Below are positions 33,621-42,172 of a DNA stretch of 64,000 nucleotides, in pieces. The position numbers and the translations under genes were made by a program. The DNA comes from Candidatus Pseudomonas phytovorans. GTDB lineage: Bacteria; Pseudomonadota; Gammaproteobacteria; Pseudomonadales; Pseudomonadaceae. The notes under the pieces were generated by a model that did no database searches, was not told where the DNA came from, and was given only the letters and a program-made list of their open reading frames with translations. Location of the stretch: assembly GCA_029202525.1 (NCBI GenBank), contig CP119325.1:4190001-4254000 (forward strand), written 5' to 3'. Within the stretch, counting starts at the first letter, position 1. Each line of letters starts with the position of its first letter.

Positions 33621-34130
33621 ATGGGTTTTGAACAACTAGCTGAGCTACGTGACCGCCTGCGGGCGGAGAAAGTGCAGGACAAGGCCGATAGCCCCAAACA
33701 GCCCAAACGCAAGCCGGCGCCCCAGGCGAAGCCTCGCGAGCAGGACCCGGCGGTTGCAGCGATCTGGCCATTGCAGAAGCATTTTCCACTGGCCTTCCCT
33801 GTCAATCCGGCCCCTAAGGTTCCGCTCAAAGAAGGCATTTTCAAGGATGCCGAGCAACACCTTGAACTGCTCGGTATCACCAGCGAACAGCTCAAGCTGG
33901 GCATTTCCACCTGGTGCCGGGGAACCCGATACTGGGCAAGCATGGTCGAAAATGCGCCGCGTCTGGACTTGAATGGCCAAGTCGCCGGCACTGTGACCGC
34001 CACTCAGGCAACGCATGCCAAGCAACAAGCTGCGCGGCATCGCAGCCAGGAGCGACGAAATCGTGCGAAGGCCAAAGCGCCTGCTGCGGCCCCCGCTGCC
34101 GAGACCGCAGAGAAGCAGACTACAGACTGA
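33621..34130 (+). CDS. ProQ/FinO-family RNA-binding protein
   Basis: 169 residues. A basic N-terminal linker (about 1-45, 'QPKRKPAPQAKPREQDP') leads to a FinO/ProQ domain: 'AAIWPLQKHFPLAFPVNPAP', 'PLKEGIFKDAEQHLELLGIT', then 'LKLGISTWCRGTRYWASMV'. A Lys/Arg/Ala-rich tail follows. Members bind structured sRNAs and mRNA 3' ends. It is monocistronic and convergent with a LysR gene, with a strong hairpin between. Confidence 0.92.
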   Translation: MGFEQLAELRDRLRAEKVQDKADSPKQPKRKPAPQAKPREQDPAVAAIWPLQKHFPLAFPVNPAPKVPLKEGIFKDAEQHLELLGITSEQLKLGISTWCRGTRYWASMVENAPRLDLNGQVAGTVTATQATHAKQQAARHRSQERRNRAKAKAPAAAPAAETAEKQTTD

Positions 34131-34138
34131 ATTCGGTC

Positions 34139-34167
34139 GCTCGGCCCAGCATTGAGCTGGGCCGAGC
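34139..34167. terminator. Hairpin between proQ-like and LysR genes
   Basis: Perfect 12-bp stem GCTCGGCCCAGC (34139-34150) / GCTGGGCCGAGC (34156-34167) with loop ATTGA. It is 8 bases after the ProQ stop and 6 bases before the LysR stop, so it can end both transcripts; there is no T run. Confidence 0.55.
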
Positions 34168-34173
34168 ATGTGC

Positions 34174-35070
34174 CTAACGGTCGAGACCGGATTCAAGCTG
34201 CGCTTGAATCCAGTCGATGAATGCGCGTACGTGGGGCCGGTTCAGGTTCTCTTGGCGGGCAACCAGGTAGTATGCGAAACGCGAAGGCCAAGGGCGGTCT
34301 ATCGCTACCACCAACCTGCCGCTTCGCAGGTCTTCTTCCGCGTGCTGCCCCTGTATCAGTGCGATGCCTTGGCCACTGGCGGCGGCGCTTAACAACAGCA
34401 GGTCTTCGTCGAAACTGGGCCCGCGGCGGCTACGCTGATCCGGCTGAACACCATGAGCCTGCAACCACAACGTCCAGTCGGCACGGTCGGCATCCTGCAG
34501 CAGTGGGTAGCGCAGGCAATCCTGCGGCTCATCGAGCGCCGGCCCGTCGGCAAGCAGGCCAGGGCTGGCCACCGGCAGCAGCACAGGCGCCAGTAGCGGT
34601 ATCGACTCCAGCCCAGGGTAATCGCCCAGCCCATGGCGCAGGGCAATATCGACAGGGTCACGATGCAGGTCGACAAGCTCGGCCGTGGACTGTACACGCA
34701 CGTCGATTTCCGGGTGCTGCGCATTGAAATCCACCAACCGCGGCACAAGCCAGCCAGACGCGAATGAAGGCTGGGTGCTGATCGTCAGGGTGTTCGCGCG
34801 AGTCAGCACTTCAAGATCCAGCAGTGCGCTTTCGATCTGGCCAAAGCCGCGTGAAAGCCCAGGATAAAGGCTCGCTCCGGCCTCGGTGAGCTGCACCCCG
34901 TAACGGTTCCGGGTCAGCAGGATTACGCCGAGACGGTCTTCCAGCACACGAATCTGTTGACTGATTGCGCCGGGGGTAACACCCATGCGCTCGGCAGCTG
35001 CCTTCAGGCTGCCCAGCCGGGTGGTTTCAGTGAAAGCTCGCAAAGCGAGCAACGGCAAGACCGCCCCCAT
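34174..35070 (-). CDS. LysR-family regulator, GcvA-like
   Basis: 298 residues. The N-terminal helix-turn-helix is 'LLALRAFTETTRLGSLKAAA' and 'RMGVTPGAISQQIRVLEDRL', of the GcvA/AmpR subgroup. The effector domain includes 'LVDLHRDPVDIALRHGLGDY'. It is divergent from the LLM oxidoreductase (123-base gap), so that gene is the likely target. Effector unknown. Confidence 0.9.
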   Translation of the reverse strand: MGAVLPLLALRAFTETTRLGSLKAAAERMGVTPGAISQQIRVLEDRLGVILLTRNRYGVQLTEAGASLYPGLSRGFGQIESALLDLEVLTRANTLTISTQPSFASGWLVPRLVDFNAQHPEIDVRVQSTAELVDLHRDPVDIALRHGLGDYPGLESIPLLAPVLLPVASPGLLADGPALDEPQDCLRYPLLQDADRADWTLWLQAHGVQPDQRSRRGPSFDEDLLLLSAAASGQGIALIQGQHAEEDLRSGRLVVAIDRPWPSRFAYYLVARQENLNRPHVRAFIDWIQAQLESGLDR

Positions 35071-35096
35071 ACAATTCCAACCTTAGAAAAACTGAT

Positions 35097-35124
35097 GTTA
35101 GTGCGTGAAGTGATCGTTAGTGCG
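35097..35124. repeat. Direct repeat GTTAGTGCG in the LysR/LLM divergent promoter
   Basis: GTTAGTGCG occurs at 35097-35105 and 35116-35124, 19 bases start to start (nearly two helical turns), between divergent LysR and LLM genes. It could be a regulator half-site pair; nothing else supports this. Confidence 0.35.
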
Positions 35125-35193
35125 CCCGCTATTTGATGCCTAGCATAGCGTGCAGCCAGAGAAACTCGAATCAGTTTAATTAAGGTGGAAAGT

Positions 35194-36252
35194 ATGCAGG
35201 ACTCGCTGAGCCCCGACCAAAAATTGCCCACGAACATGAACAGCAAAGGCGCCAGCGCCGATGCCTTCGCTGAGCATCCCGGTTACCGTCGCATGTTCGC
35301 CCAAGGTCAGTTGACCCTGGGTATCTTCCTGCCACTTCGCTTCCATGACGGTGACATGGCTGTGCTCCAAGGACAGGCGCAGTTGGTCAACGCAATCGAC
35401 CGGCTGGGCTTCGCAGCCGTGTGGGTACGCGATGTACCATTGTACGACCCGGTTTTCGGTGACGCCGGCCAGGTATTCGACCCTTTCACCTACCTGGCCT
35501 ATCTGACGGCCCACACCCGCAATATCGCCTTGGCAACCGGTAGCGCGATCTTCACGCTACGCCATCCCATTGACCTGGCCAAAGCTGCGGCCAGCCTGGA
35601 CTGCCTGTCGGGTGGACGCCTGGTGTTGGGCATTGCCTCAGGCGACCGCCCCGTGGAGTTCCCCGCATACGGCCTGCCCCATGAGACGCGTGGAGAGCGC
35701 TTCGCGCAAAGTGTGGACTACTTCCGTCAGTTATTGACTGGCCACTCTGCGCTGATCCACTCGCCATTGGGCCAACTCGATGGCGCCCGCCTGCTGCCGC
35801 AACCCGTTACCGGGCGCATCCCGTTACTGATGACCGGCTCGTCACGCCAATCCTTGCAGTGGCTGGGCGAACAGGCTGACGGCTGGCTTACCTACCCCGA
35901 AGCCACCCATAACCTCCTTGGCCCAAGGCGCTTGGCCGAGAAGATCCGGGCTTGGCGAGCGGCCATTCCTGACGGCGGCTTCCGTCCACATGTCACCAAC
36001 GAATGGATCGATCTCGATGAAGACCCAAACTTCCCCCGAACACCGCAACAGGGTGGCTACCTGTTGCGCACAGGCCGCAACGGGTTGATCGAGCTGCTGC
36101 ATGAGTGGCGCGAGGCTGGGGTCAATCATGCGGCACTTGGCATGCAGATGGCCCGGCGCCCGGCGCAGGAGATCATCCAGGAACTGGCAGCAGAAGTGCT
36201 GCCATTGTTTCCATCCCTGCTGGGGCCAGAACCTCACGGGCAAAACTGGTAG
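35194..36252 (+). CDS. LLM-class flavin-dependent oxidoreductase (luciferase-like)
   Basis: About 352 residues of the bacterial-luciferase fold (TIGR03571-like subgroup). Motifs: 'LTLGIFLPLRFHDGDMAVLQ', 'LGFAAVWVRDVPLYDPVFGD', 'ALATGSAIFTLRHPIDLAKA' and 'GGRLVLGIASGDRPVEFPAY'. I chose ATG 35194, preceded by AAGGTGGAAAG. It would use reduced FMN (or F420-like flavin chemistry) and O2; the substrate is unknown. It is divergent from a GcvA-like LysR gene. A TetR C-terminal remnant follows. Confidence 0.9.
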   Translation: MQDSLSPDQKLPTNMNSKGASADAFAEHPGYRRMFAQGQLTLGIFLPLRFHDGDMAVLQGQAQLVNAIDRLGFAAVWVRDVPLYDPVFGDAGQVFDPFTYLAYLTAHTRNIALATGSAIFTLRHPIDLAKAAASLDCLSGGRLVLGIASGDRPVEFPAYGLPHETRGERFAQSVDYFRQLLTGHSALIHSPLGQLDGARLLPQPVTGRIPLLMTGSSRQSLQWLGEQADGWLTYPEATHNLLGPRRLAEKIRAWRAAIPDGGFRPHVTNEWIDLDEDPNFPRTPQQGGYLLRTGRNGLIELLHEWREAGVNHAALGMQMARRPAQEIIQELAAEVLPLFPSLLGPEPHGQNW

Positions 36253-36271
36253 GCATTGCGCAGGCTGCTGA

Positions 36272-36436
36272 ACGCCATCGGCGCGCGCCCAGGCGTTGGC
36301 TTCATTGATACACGGCAGCCTGGCAGAAGCGGCTGTGTGGATTGCGGAGGCTGAAGACGGCCATGCGCGCCTGGCCCAGGCATGCATGGCGCTCGATCTG
36401 TTGTTGCGGGGGTGCTTGAATAGCAATAATTCGTAA
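36272..36436 (+). pseudogene. Remnant of a TetR-family regulator C-terminus
   Basis: This frame is open from a TGA at 36269 to a TAA ending at 36436 and translates to 54 residues without an ATG at its head. It reads ALASLIHGSLAEAAVWIAE, AEDGHARLAQACMALDLL and LRGCL. This closely resembles the last helices of many TetR regulators (HG-L-EAALWIA-AED). No DNA-binding half is present nearby, so it looks like a decayed end of a lost regulator gene. Identified by eye. Confidence 0.5.
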
Positions 36437-36452
36437 CAACCCGATCACTTTC

Positions 36453-37844
36453 TCAATCCCCGTACACCACCTTCCCCGCCATGCCCAACTGGCGCCGGGT
36501 CACGCACACCAGCAAGATGAACCCGGTCACCCCCGCTGTCATCAAAGCCTCGTAACGGTAGGCATCAGTAACCAGCATGTACCCCAGTACCAGCAAAATG
36601 GCACCAATAACCAGCCAGGTCAGCCATGGGAACAGCCACATCTTGAAGGCCAACTCGGTGCCTTCACGCTCGGCCCGTGCGCGCATGCGCAGCTGGGACA
36701 CGGCAATCACCAGGTACACCAGCAAGGCAATAGAGCCTGTGGTCGAAAGCAGGAAGCTGAACACTTTACCCGGAAACACATAGTTGACCAGGCAGCCGGC
36801 GAAGCCAGCCAGTGTGGAAAGCAGCACTGCCGCCACCGGCACACCGCTGCCGGATATCCGCCGGGTAATCGGCAATGCTTCACCGCGCGCGCCCAGCGAA
36901 TACAGCATGCGTGAAGCCGTATACAGCCCGGAGTTCATGCAACTGGTTACAGCCACCAGTACCACCAGGTCGACCATCAGCTTGGCACCGGGCACGTTGA
37001 GCACTTCCAGCACCCGCTGGAACGACCCCACCGTTTTCAACGCCGGGTCATTCCAGGCCACCAGCGACACCACCAGGAAGATCGAAGCCAGGTAGAAGAT
37101 GGCAATGCGGTACACCACCAGATTGGTGGCGCGGCGAATCTTCTCCTTCGGGTTGGACGTTTCGCCGGCTGCAATGGTGACCACCTCTGCGCCGAAGAAG
37201 CAGAAGATGGTGATAAGTACACCACCAAGCACCGCCCCCCAGCCATTGGGCACAAAGCCGCCATTGGCCCACAGCTGGCTGACGCCGGACACCTTGGCCA
37301 GCGGCCAGGCGCCGAACACCGCCAAGCAACCCACGGCGATGAAACCGATGATCGCCAGCACCTTGACCAGCGCGAACCAGAACTCGAACTCACCGAAGTT
37401 TTTTACGCTGACCAGGTTGCTGCACGCCAGTACGGCCATGATCAGAAACGCAAACAGCCAGGAAGGTATCGACGGGAACCAGGCGTGCAGGATATCCGCG
37501 CCGGCAATGGCCTCGACGGGGATGATCAGTACCCAGAACCACCAGTACAGCCAGCCGATGGTAAACCCGGCCCAAGGCCCGATGGCCTCGCCGGCATAAG
37601 TGGAAAAGGAGCCGCTGTTGGGGTTGGCCACGGCCATCTCGCCCAGCATCCGCATCACCAGCAGCACCAGCAGTCCGGTCATGGCGTAGGAGATGAGGAT
37701 GGCGGGGCCAGCGGAGGCGATAGCGTTGGAAGAGCCAATGAACAGGCCGGCACCGATGATGCCGGCGATGGAAATCATCGAGACCTGGCGGGACGTCAGG
37801 CCATGCTGCAAGGAACGTTGTTTTTTCGATTGGGACGACGTCAT
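36453..37844 (-). CDS. Amino-acid permease, GabP-like (APC family)
   Basis: 463 residues with 12 predicted membrane helices. The family start is 'GLTSRQVSMISIAGIIGAGL' then 'FIGSSNAIASAGPAILISYA'; 'IPVEAIAGADILHAWFPSIP' and 'FFGAEVVTIAAGETSNPKEK' are typical of GABA/aromatic amino-acid permeases. It imports an amino acid with protons. GABA is suggested by similarity, but the substrate is not certain. It lies 120 bases after ridA on the same strand and in the same region as a semialdehyde dehydrogenase. Confidence 0.9.
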   Translation of the reverse strand: MTSSQSKKQRSLQHGLTSRQVSMISIAGIIGAGLFIGSSNAIASAGPAILISYAMTGLLVLLVMRMLGEMAVANPNSGSFSTYAGEAIGPWAGFTIGWLYWWFWVLIIPVEAIAGADILHAWFPSIPSWLFAFLIMAVLACSNLVSVKNFGEFEFWFALVKVLAIIGFIAVGCLAVFGAWPLAKVSGVSQLWANGGFVPNGWGAVLGGVLITIFCFFGAEVVTIAAGETSNPKEKIRRATNLVVYRIAIFYLASIFLVVSLVAWNDPALKTVGSFQRVLEVLNVPGAKLMVDLVVLVAVTSCMNSGLYTASRMLYSLGARGEALPITRRISGSGVPVAAVLLSTLAGFAGCLVNYVFPGKVFSFLLSTTGSIALLVYLVIAVSQLRMRARAEREGTELAFKMWLFPWLTWLVIGAILLVLGYMLVTDAYRYEALMTAGVTGFILLVCVTRRQLGMAGKVVYGD

Positions 37845-37964
37845 CTGAAACCTTCGATCAGCTTCGCCGCAGCACGGGCTGCGGCGAGCCTTCTTGTCAT
37901 TGTGTTCGGCGAAACCTTGTGGATCGCAGTGACTATGAGTGCGCGGGGCACATCGCCAGGCGCT

Positions 37965-38312
37965 TCAAGCTGCAGCGGTGATGATGATTTCAACCAGCAT
38001 GCCGGGCTTGGCCAGGCGTGCCTGGGCACTTGAACGTGCAGGCGCGTGCTCTTTCACCAGCCAGGCATCCCACACCTTGTTCACTTCATCGAAGTCGCGG
38101 AAATCGTCCAGCAGCAGGATGGCATTGAGGATGCGGGTCTTGTCACTGCCCGCCTCGGCCAGCAGGCGGTCAATTTTGGCCAGCACTTCACGGGTTTGCG
38201 CCGCAGCGGACTCGCCGGGTGTGGCGACCTGGCCGGTCAGGTACACAACACCGTTGTGTTTGACGGCATGGTGAATACGGGTGTCGAACCCATAACGCTC
38301 GATATCGCTCAC
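37965..38312 (-). CDS. RidA-family protein (enamine/imine deaminase)
   Basis: 115 residues of the YjgF/YER057c/UK114 family, which hydrolyses reactive 2-aminoacrylate-type enamines or related imines. Motifs: 'GVVYLTGQVATPGESAAAQT' and 'ILNAILLLDDFRDFDEVNKV'. The start is GTG at 38312, with GGAG seven bases upstream; the upstream ATG in another frame stops at once. It is 50 bases after livF and may be the last gene of the ABC transporter operon. That suggests an amine or amino-acid substrate. Confidence 0.9.
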   Translation of the reverse strand: MSDIERYGFDTRIHHAVKHNGVVYLTGQVATPGESAAAQTREVLAKIDRLLAEAGSDKTRILNAILLLDDFRDFDEVNKVWDAWLVKEHAPARSSAQARLAKPGMLVEIIITAAA

Positions 38313-38362
38313 TGCATATCTCCAGATAAATACTTCAAATGTGCTTGCTGAGGCCTCGGGCT

Positions 38363-39079
38363 TTACTCGCCGAGGTAGGCCTTTTTCACTTGATCGTCAT
38401 GCAGCAGCGTCTTTGCACACCCTTCCAGGGTAATGCGCCCACCATCGATGACGTAGGCGCGCTGACAGGTCTGCAGCGCAAGCCGGGCGTTCTGCTCCAC
38501 CAGCAGCAGAGTCACGCCACCCTTGACCACCTCGACGATGGTCTCGAAAATCTTCTGCACGATGATGGGCGCCAGCCCCATGGACGGCTCATCCAGCAGC
38601 AACAGCTTGGGCCGGCCCATCAGCGCGCGGGAAATGGCCAGCATCTGCTGCTCACCGCCCGACATGGTCCCGGCAAGCTGAAAGGCCCGCTCTTTCAGGC
38701 GCGGGAAGATGCCGTACATGCGCTCGATGTCGGCGCCAATGGCGTCCTTGCCGTCGCGCCGGGTGAAGGCGCCCATCTCGAGGTTTTCGTGCACGGTCAG
38801 CTTGGGAAAGATGCCCCGCCCTTCCGGCACCAGTGCCAGGCCTTCGCGAATCAGGTCATAGCTTTTGATCGCCGCATGGGCCTTGCCATCGAAGGTGATG
38901 CTGCCGTCGCTGGGCTTCAGCAACCCGGCCAGGGTCTTCAGGGTGGTGGTCTTGCCGGCACCGTTGGCACCGATCAGCGCCACCATCTCGCCCTGGCCCA
39001 CTTTCAGGTCGATGCCCTTGATCGCCTGGATCGCGCCATAGGACACCTTCAGATCATTCACTTCCAGAATGTTGCTCAT
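38363..39079 (-). CDS. livF: Branched-chain amino-acid-type ABC transporter ATPase LivF
   Basis: 238-residue cytoplasmic ATPase. Walker A is ALIGANGAGKTTTLKTLAG, signature TMSGGEQQMLAISRALM, Walker B KLLLLDEPSMGLAP. The end EKKAYLGE-like 'QVKKAYLGE' is typical of LivF. It overlaps livG by four bases and is the fifth gene in livK-H-M-G-F. Confidence 0.95.
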   Translation of the reverse strand: MSNILEVNDLKVSYGAIQAIKGIDLKVGQGEMVALIGANGAGKTTTLKTLAGLLKPSDGSITFDGKAHAAIKSYDLIREGLALVPEGRGIFPKLTVHENLEMGAFTRRDGKDAIGADIERMYGIFPRLKERAFQLAGTMSGGEQQMLAISRALMGRPKLLLLDEPSMGLAPIIVQKIFETIVEVVKGGVTLLLVEQNARLALQTCQRAYVIDGGRITLEGCAKTLLHDDQVKKAYLGE

Positions 39080-39849
39080 GCCACGGCCTCCGCGCCCAGG
39101 TACGCCTCGATCACTTTGGGGTCTTTGCGCACATCCGCCGGCAAGCCGTCGGCGATCTTGCGGCCGAATTCCAGCACGGTGATGTGGTCACACAGGCCCA
39201 TCACCAGCTTCACGTCGTGCTCGATCAACAGCACCGTCTTGCCATCTGCCTGCATCTTGCACATCAGTTGGCGCAGGCCTTCGGTTTCAGAGGCATTCAT
39301 GCCCGCTGCCGGCTCGTCCAGGGCAATCAGCTTGGGCTCGGTTGCCAGCGCCCGGGCGATTTCCAGGCGGCGCTGGTCACCGTAGGACAGGCTCTTGGCC
39401 AGCTCACCGCCCAGGTGGCCGACGCCAACGTAATTCAGCCAGTAACGGGCGGCCTGGCGGATCTCGCGCTCTTCACGCACGCAAGCCGGGGTGCGCAGGA
39501 TGGCGCCGAACACACCACTGCGGGTACGCACGTGGCGGCCGATCATCACGTTCTCCAGGGCGGTCATGTTGTGGAACAGGCGGATGTTCTGGAAGGTGCG
39601 CGAAATGCCGGCCTCCACCACCTTGTGCGGTTTGCTGATGCGCAGCGGCTTGCCGTCGAACATCACCCGCCCCTGCTCGGCCTTGTACAAGCCTGTGAGC
39701 ACGTTGAACAAGGTGGTCTTGCCAGCGCCATTGGGGCCGAGCAGGCCGCGGATCTCACCGCGACGAATGCTCAGGTCGATGCCATGCAGCGCCTGCAGGC
39801 CACCAAAGAACTTGCTCACCTGGTGCAGCTCGAGAAGTACATCGCTCAT
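39076..39849 (-). CDS. livG: Branched-chain amino-acid-type ABC transporter ATPase LivG
   Basis: 257-residue ATPase partner of LivF. Walker A GLLGPNGAGKTTLFNVLTG, then 'ISRTFQNIRLFHNMTALENV', signature SLSYGDQRRLEIARAL and Walker B KLIALDEPAAGMNASE. I chose the ATG at 39849 (MSDVLLELH), which overlaps the livM stop by four bases; the open frame extends to 39990 inside livM. Confidence 0.95.
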   Translation of the reverse strand: MSDVLLELHQVSKFFGGLQALHGIDLSIRRGEIRGLLGPNGAGKTTLFNVLTGLYKAEQGRVMFDGKPLRISKPHKVVEAGISRTFQNIRLFHNMTALENVMIGRHVRTRSGVFGAILRTPACVREEREIRQAARYWLNYVGVGHLGGELAKSLSYGDQRRLEIARALATEPKLIALDEPAAGMNASETEGLRQLMCKMQADGKTVLLIEHDVKLVMGLCDHITVLEFGRKIADGLPADVRKDPKVIEAYLGAEAVA

Positions 39850-41093
39850 GCTTTGTCCGCCTGTTTGGCCGGGTATTCGAAAGAGGCCTCGGTGGCCGGT
39901 GCCTGCACTGTGGTGCCAAGCGCTGCGGGCACCGGCGCAAGCTCTGGGTCGCTGTCGTGCAGTTCGGCACGGCGGCGGTTGGACGGCCACAGGCCTTCAG
40001 GGCGAAAACGCATGACCAGGATCAGTGCCAGGCCGAACACCAGCATGCGCAGGGTCGAGGCATCCAGCACGTTGCGCAGGATGTCGCGGCTGATGAAGGT
40101 GACGTTGTCCATCACCCAAGGCTGAATCCAGTTGACCAGGTCGCGGAACAGCTCTGGCATCACCGACAGGATCAACGCTCCCAGCACCACGCCGCGGATC
40201 GAGCCCATGCCGCCGAGCACCACCATGGCCAGCACCATGATCGACTCCATCAGGGTGAACGACTCGGGGCTGACAAAGCCCTGATAGCTGGAGAACAACA
40301 CACCGGACACACCACCGAAGGTCGCGCCCATGGCAAACGCCAGCAGCTTGAGGTTGCGCTTGTTCAGGCCCATGGCCTCGGCCGCCACTTCGTCCTCGCG
40401 CAGGGCCATCCAGGCGCGGCCGATACGCGACACTTCCAGGCGTTTGGACAAAACGATGCAAAGGATGACGATGAACAGGAAGAACAGGTAGTAGCTGATC
40501 ACCGGTGACACTTGCAGGCCAAACAGGCTCCAGCTTTGCTGCAAGGACAGCAGCGGCGCGGCGCCCTCGCCCGGCAGATGCATCCATGCCCCGCCGTCCA
40601 CATGCAGCGGTGCGATGCTGCTGATGCCCTGGGGGCCATTGGTGAGGTTCACCGGCTGGTCCAGGTTGTTCATGAAGATACGGATGATCTCGCCGAACCC
40701 CAGGGTGACGATGGCCAGGTAGTCACCGCGCAGCTTGAGCACCGGAGCACCGATCAACACCCCGCAGATGGCCGCAGCAATCGCCGCCAGCGGAATGATC
40801 ACCCACAGCGGCCAGTCCATCACCATTTGCGTCAGCCCCGCCAGCTGCAGGTGCGGCGAGGCAAGCAGCGCATACAGGTAGGCGCCAATGGCATAGAAGC
40901 CGATGTAGCCCATGTCGAGCAGGCCGGCATAACCGATGACGATGTTCAGGCCCAGCGCCAACAGCACGTAAAGCATGGCAAAGCCAAGAATGCGCACCCA
41001 GGTCGGGCCAAGCATCGGGATGGCTTCGATGATGAACGGCAAGGCGATGAAGCAGAGGATCAACAGCAGGTATTGGGTCTTGAGGTTTTTCAT
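39846..41093 (-). CDS. livM: Branched-chain amino-acid-type ABC transporter permease LivM
   Basis: About 415 residues with eight or more membrane helices. Permease signature 'VALREDEVAAEAMGLNKRNL'-like segment 'ALREDEVAAEAMGLNKRNLK' contacts the ATPases, and 'GYAGLLDMGYIGFYAIGAYL' is characteristic. I chose ATG 41093 over 41132, giving a 10-base gap to livH. The C-terminus has an extra hydrophilic tail of about 50 residues after the last helix. Confidence 0.94.
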   Translation of the reverse strand: MKNLKTQYLLLILCFIALPFIIEAIPMLGPTWVRILGFAMLYVLLALGLNIVIGYAGLLDMGYIGFYAIGAYLYALLASPHLQLAGLTQMVMDWPLWVIIPLAAIAAAICGVLIGAPVLKLRGDYLAIVTLGFGEIIRIFMNNLDQPVNLTNGPQGISSIAPLHVDGGAWMHLPGEGAAPLLSLQQSWSLFGLQVSPVISYYLFFLFIVILCIVLSKRLEVSRIGRAWMALREDEVAAEAMGLNKRNLKLLAFAMGATFGGVSGVLFSSYQGFVSPESFTLMESIMVLAMVVLGGMGSIRGVVLGALILSVMPELFRDLVNWIQPWVMDNVTFISRDILRNVLDASTLRMLVFGLALILVMRFRPEGLWPSNRRRAELHDSDPELAPVPAALGTTVQAPATEASFEYPAKQADKA

Positions 41094-41103
41094 CGCGGGC
41101 TCC

Positions 41104-42042
41104 TCAGGCACGGTCGGCCTGGCGTTCGCCAAGCAGGCCGTTTGGCCGGAACAGCAAGACCAGGATCAACACCGCAAAGGCAAAGATGTCCTGATAGTTG
41201 GCACCCAGGAAACCACCGGTGAGCTGCCCGGTGTACCCCGCCGCCAGCGATTCGATCAGCCCCAGCAACAGGCCACCGGCCATGGCGCCAAACAGGTTGC
41301 CGATGCCACCCAGCACCGCTGCAGAGAACGCCTTCAGGCCCAGTAACAGGCCCATGTAGGCATCCGCCTGGCCGTAGTTGATTGCGCGCATGACGCCGGC
41401 AATGGCACCGAGGCTGGCGCCGATGAGGAAGGTGGCGCTGATCACCCGGTTGATATTGATGCCCATCAACCCGGCCACTTCCTGGTTTTGCGCGGTGGCG
41501 CGCATGGCCTTGCCCAGGCGGGTTTTGTCGACCAGCAGCCACAGGCCAAGCATGATCACCACGGCAATCAGCATGATCGACAGCTGCACGTTGGTGATGG
41601 TGGCACCGAACACGTCCACCGGCTGGGTCTCGACTACCTCGGGGAAGGTTTTGTATCCACGCCCCCAGATCATCATCGCCAGGTTCTGCAGGGCAATGGA
41701 AATGCCGATGGCAAGAATCAGCGGGGTCAGCCGCGGGGCTTTGCGCAAGGGCCGGTAGGCGTATTTTTCCATGCCCTGTGCCAGCAGCATGCACACCACC
41801 ACGGCAGCCATGATCGCCAGCAGCAAGGTGATGAGACCGGGGGCGAAGCCTGCACCGGCGAGCATCGTCAGTACCGAAATGGTCACCATGGCGCCAACCA
41901 TCACCACCTCGCCATGGGCGAAGTTGATCAGGCCGATGATGCCGTAGACCATGGTGTAGCCCAGGGCTACCAGGGCATAGATACTGCCCAGCACCAGGCC
42001 GTTGAGGACCTGTTGCAACAAGATATCGAAATTACCGTCCAC
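41104..42042 (-). CDS. livH: Branched-chain amino-acid-type ABC transporter permease LivH
   Basis: 312 residues, eight membrane helices. 'QQVLNGLVLGSIYALVALGY' and 'MVYGIIGLINFAHGEVVMVG' are the classic LivH start; 'AMRATAQNQEVAGLMGININ' is the ATPase-coupling loop. I chose a GTG start at 42042 (VDGNFDILLQQV), with GAGGA nine bases upstream; the frame is open to 42150 but lacks permease homology there. A hairpin lies in the 130-base gap to livK. Confidence 0.93.
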   Translation of the reverse strand: MDGNFDILLQQVLNGLVLGSIYALVALGYTMVYGIIGLINFAHGEVVMVGAMVTISVLTMLAGAGFAPGLITLLLAIMAAVVVCMLLAQGMEKYAYRPLRKAPRLTPLILAIGISIALQNLAMMIWGRGYKTFPEVVETQPVDVFGATITNVQLSIMLIAVVIMLGLWLLVDKTRLGKAMRATAQNQEVAGLMGININRVISATFLIGASLGAIAGVMRAINYGQADAYMGLLLGLKAFSAAVLGGIGNLFGAMAGGLLLGLIESLAAGYTGQLTGGFLGANYQDIFAFAVLILVLLFRPNGLLGERQADRA

Positions 42043-42140
42043 GCGCTGAATCCTCGAAACTGCGTTGTCGTCGACGCGCGGCGTTGCAGCGCCACGCGAC
42101 CGACAGGCCTGGCAGGTGGGAAAAGTCTTCTTGTTATGTT

Positions 42141-42156
42141 GCGGGCTCACGCCCGC
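42141..42156 (-). promoter_or_regulatory. Hairpin between livK and livH
   Basis: GCGGGC-TCAC-GCCCGC, a perfect 6-bp stem 17 bases after the livK stop. There is no T run. Such intercistronic hairpins often stabilise the binding-protein mRNA or reduce read-through, giving more LivK than membrane subunits. Confidence 0.45.
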
Positions 42157-42172
42157 TTGTTATGGGTAAAAC

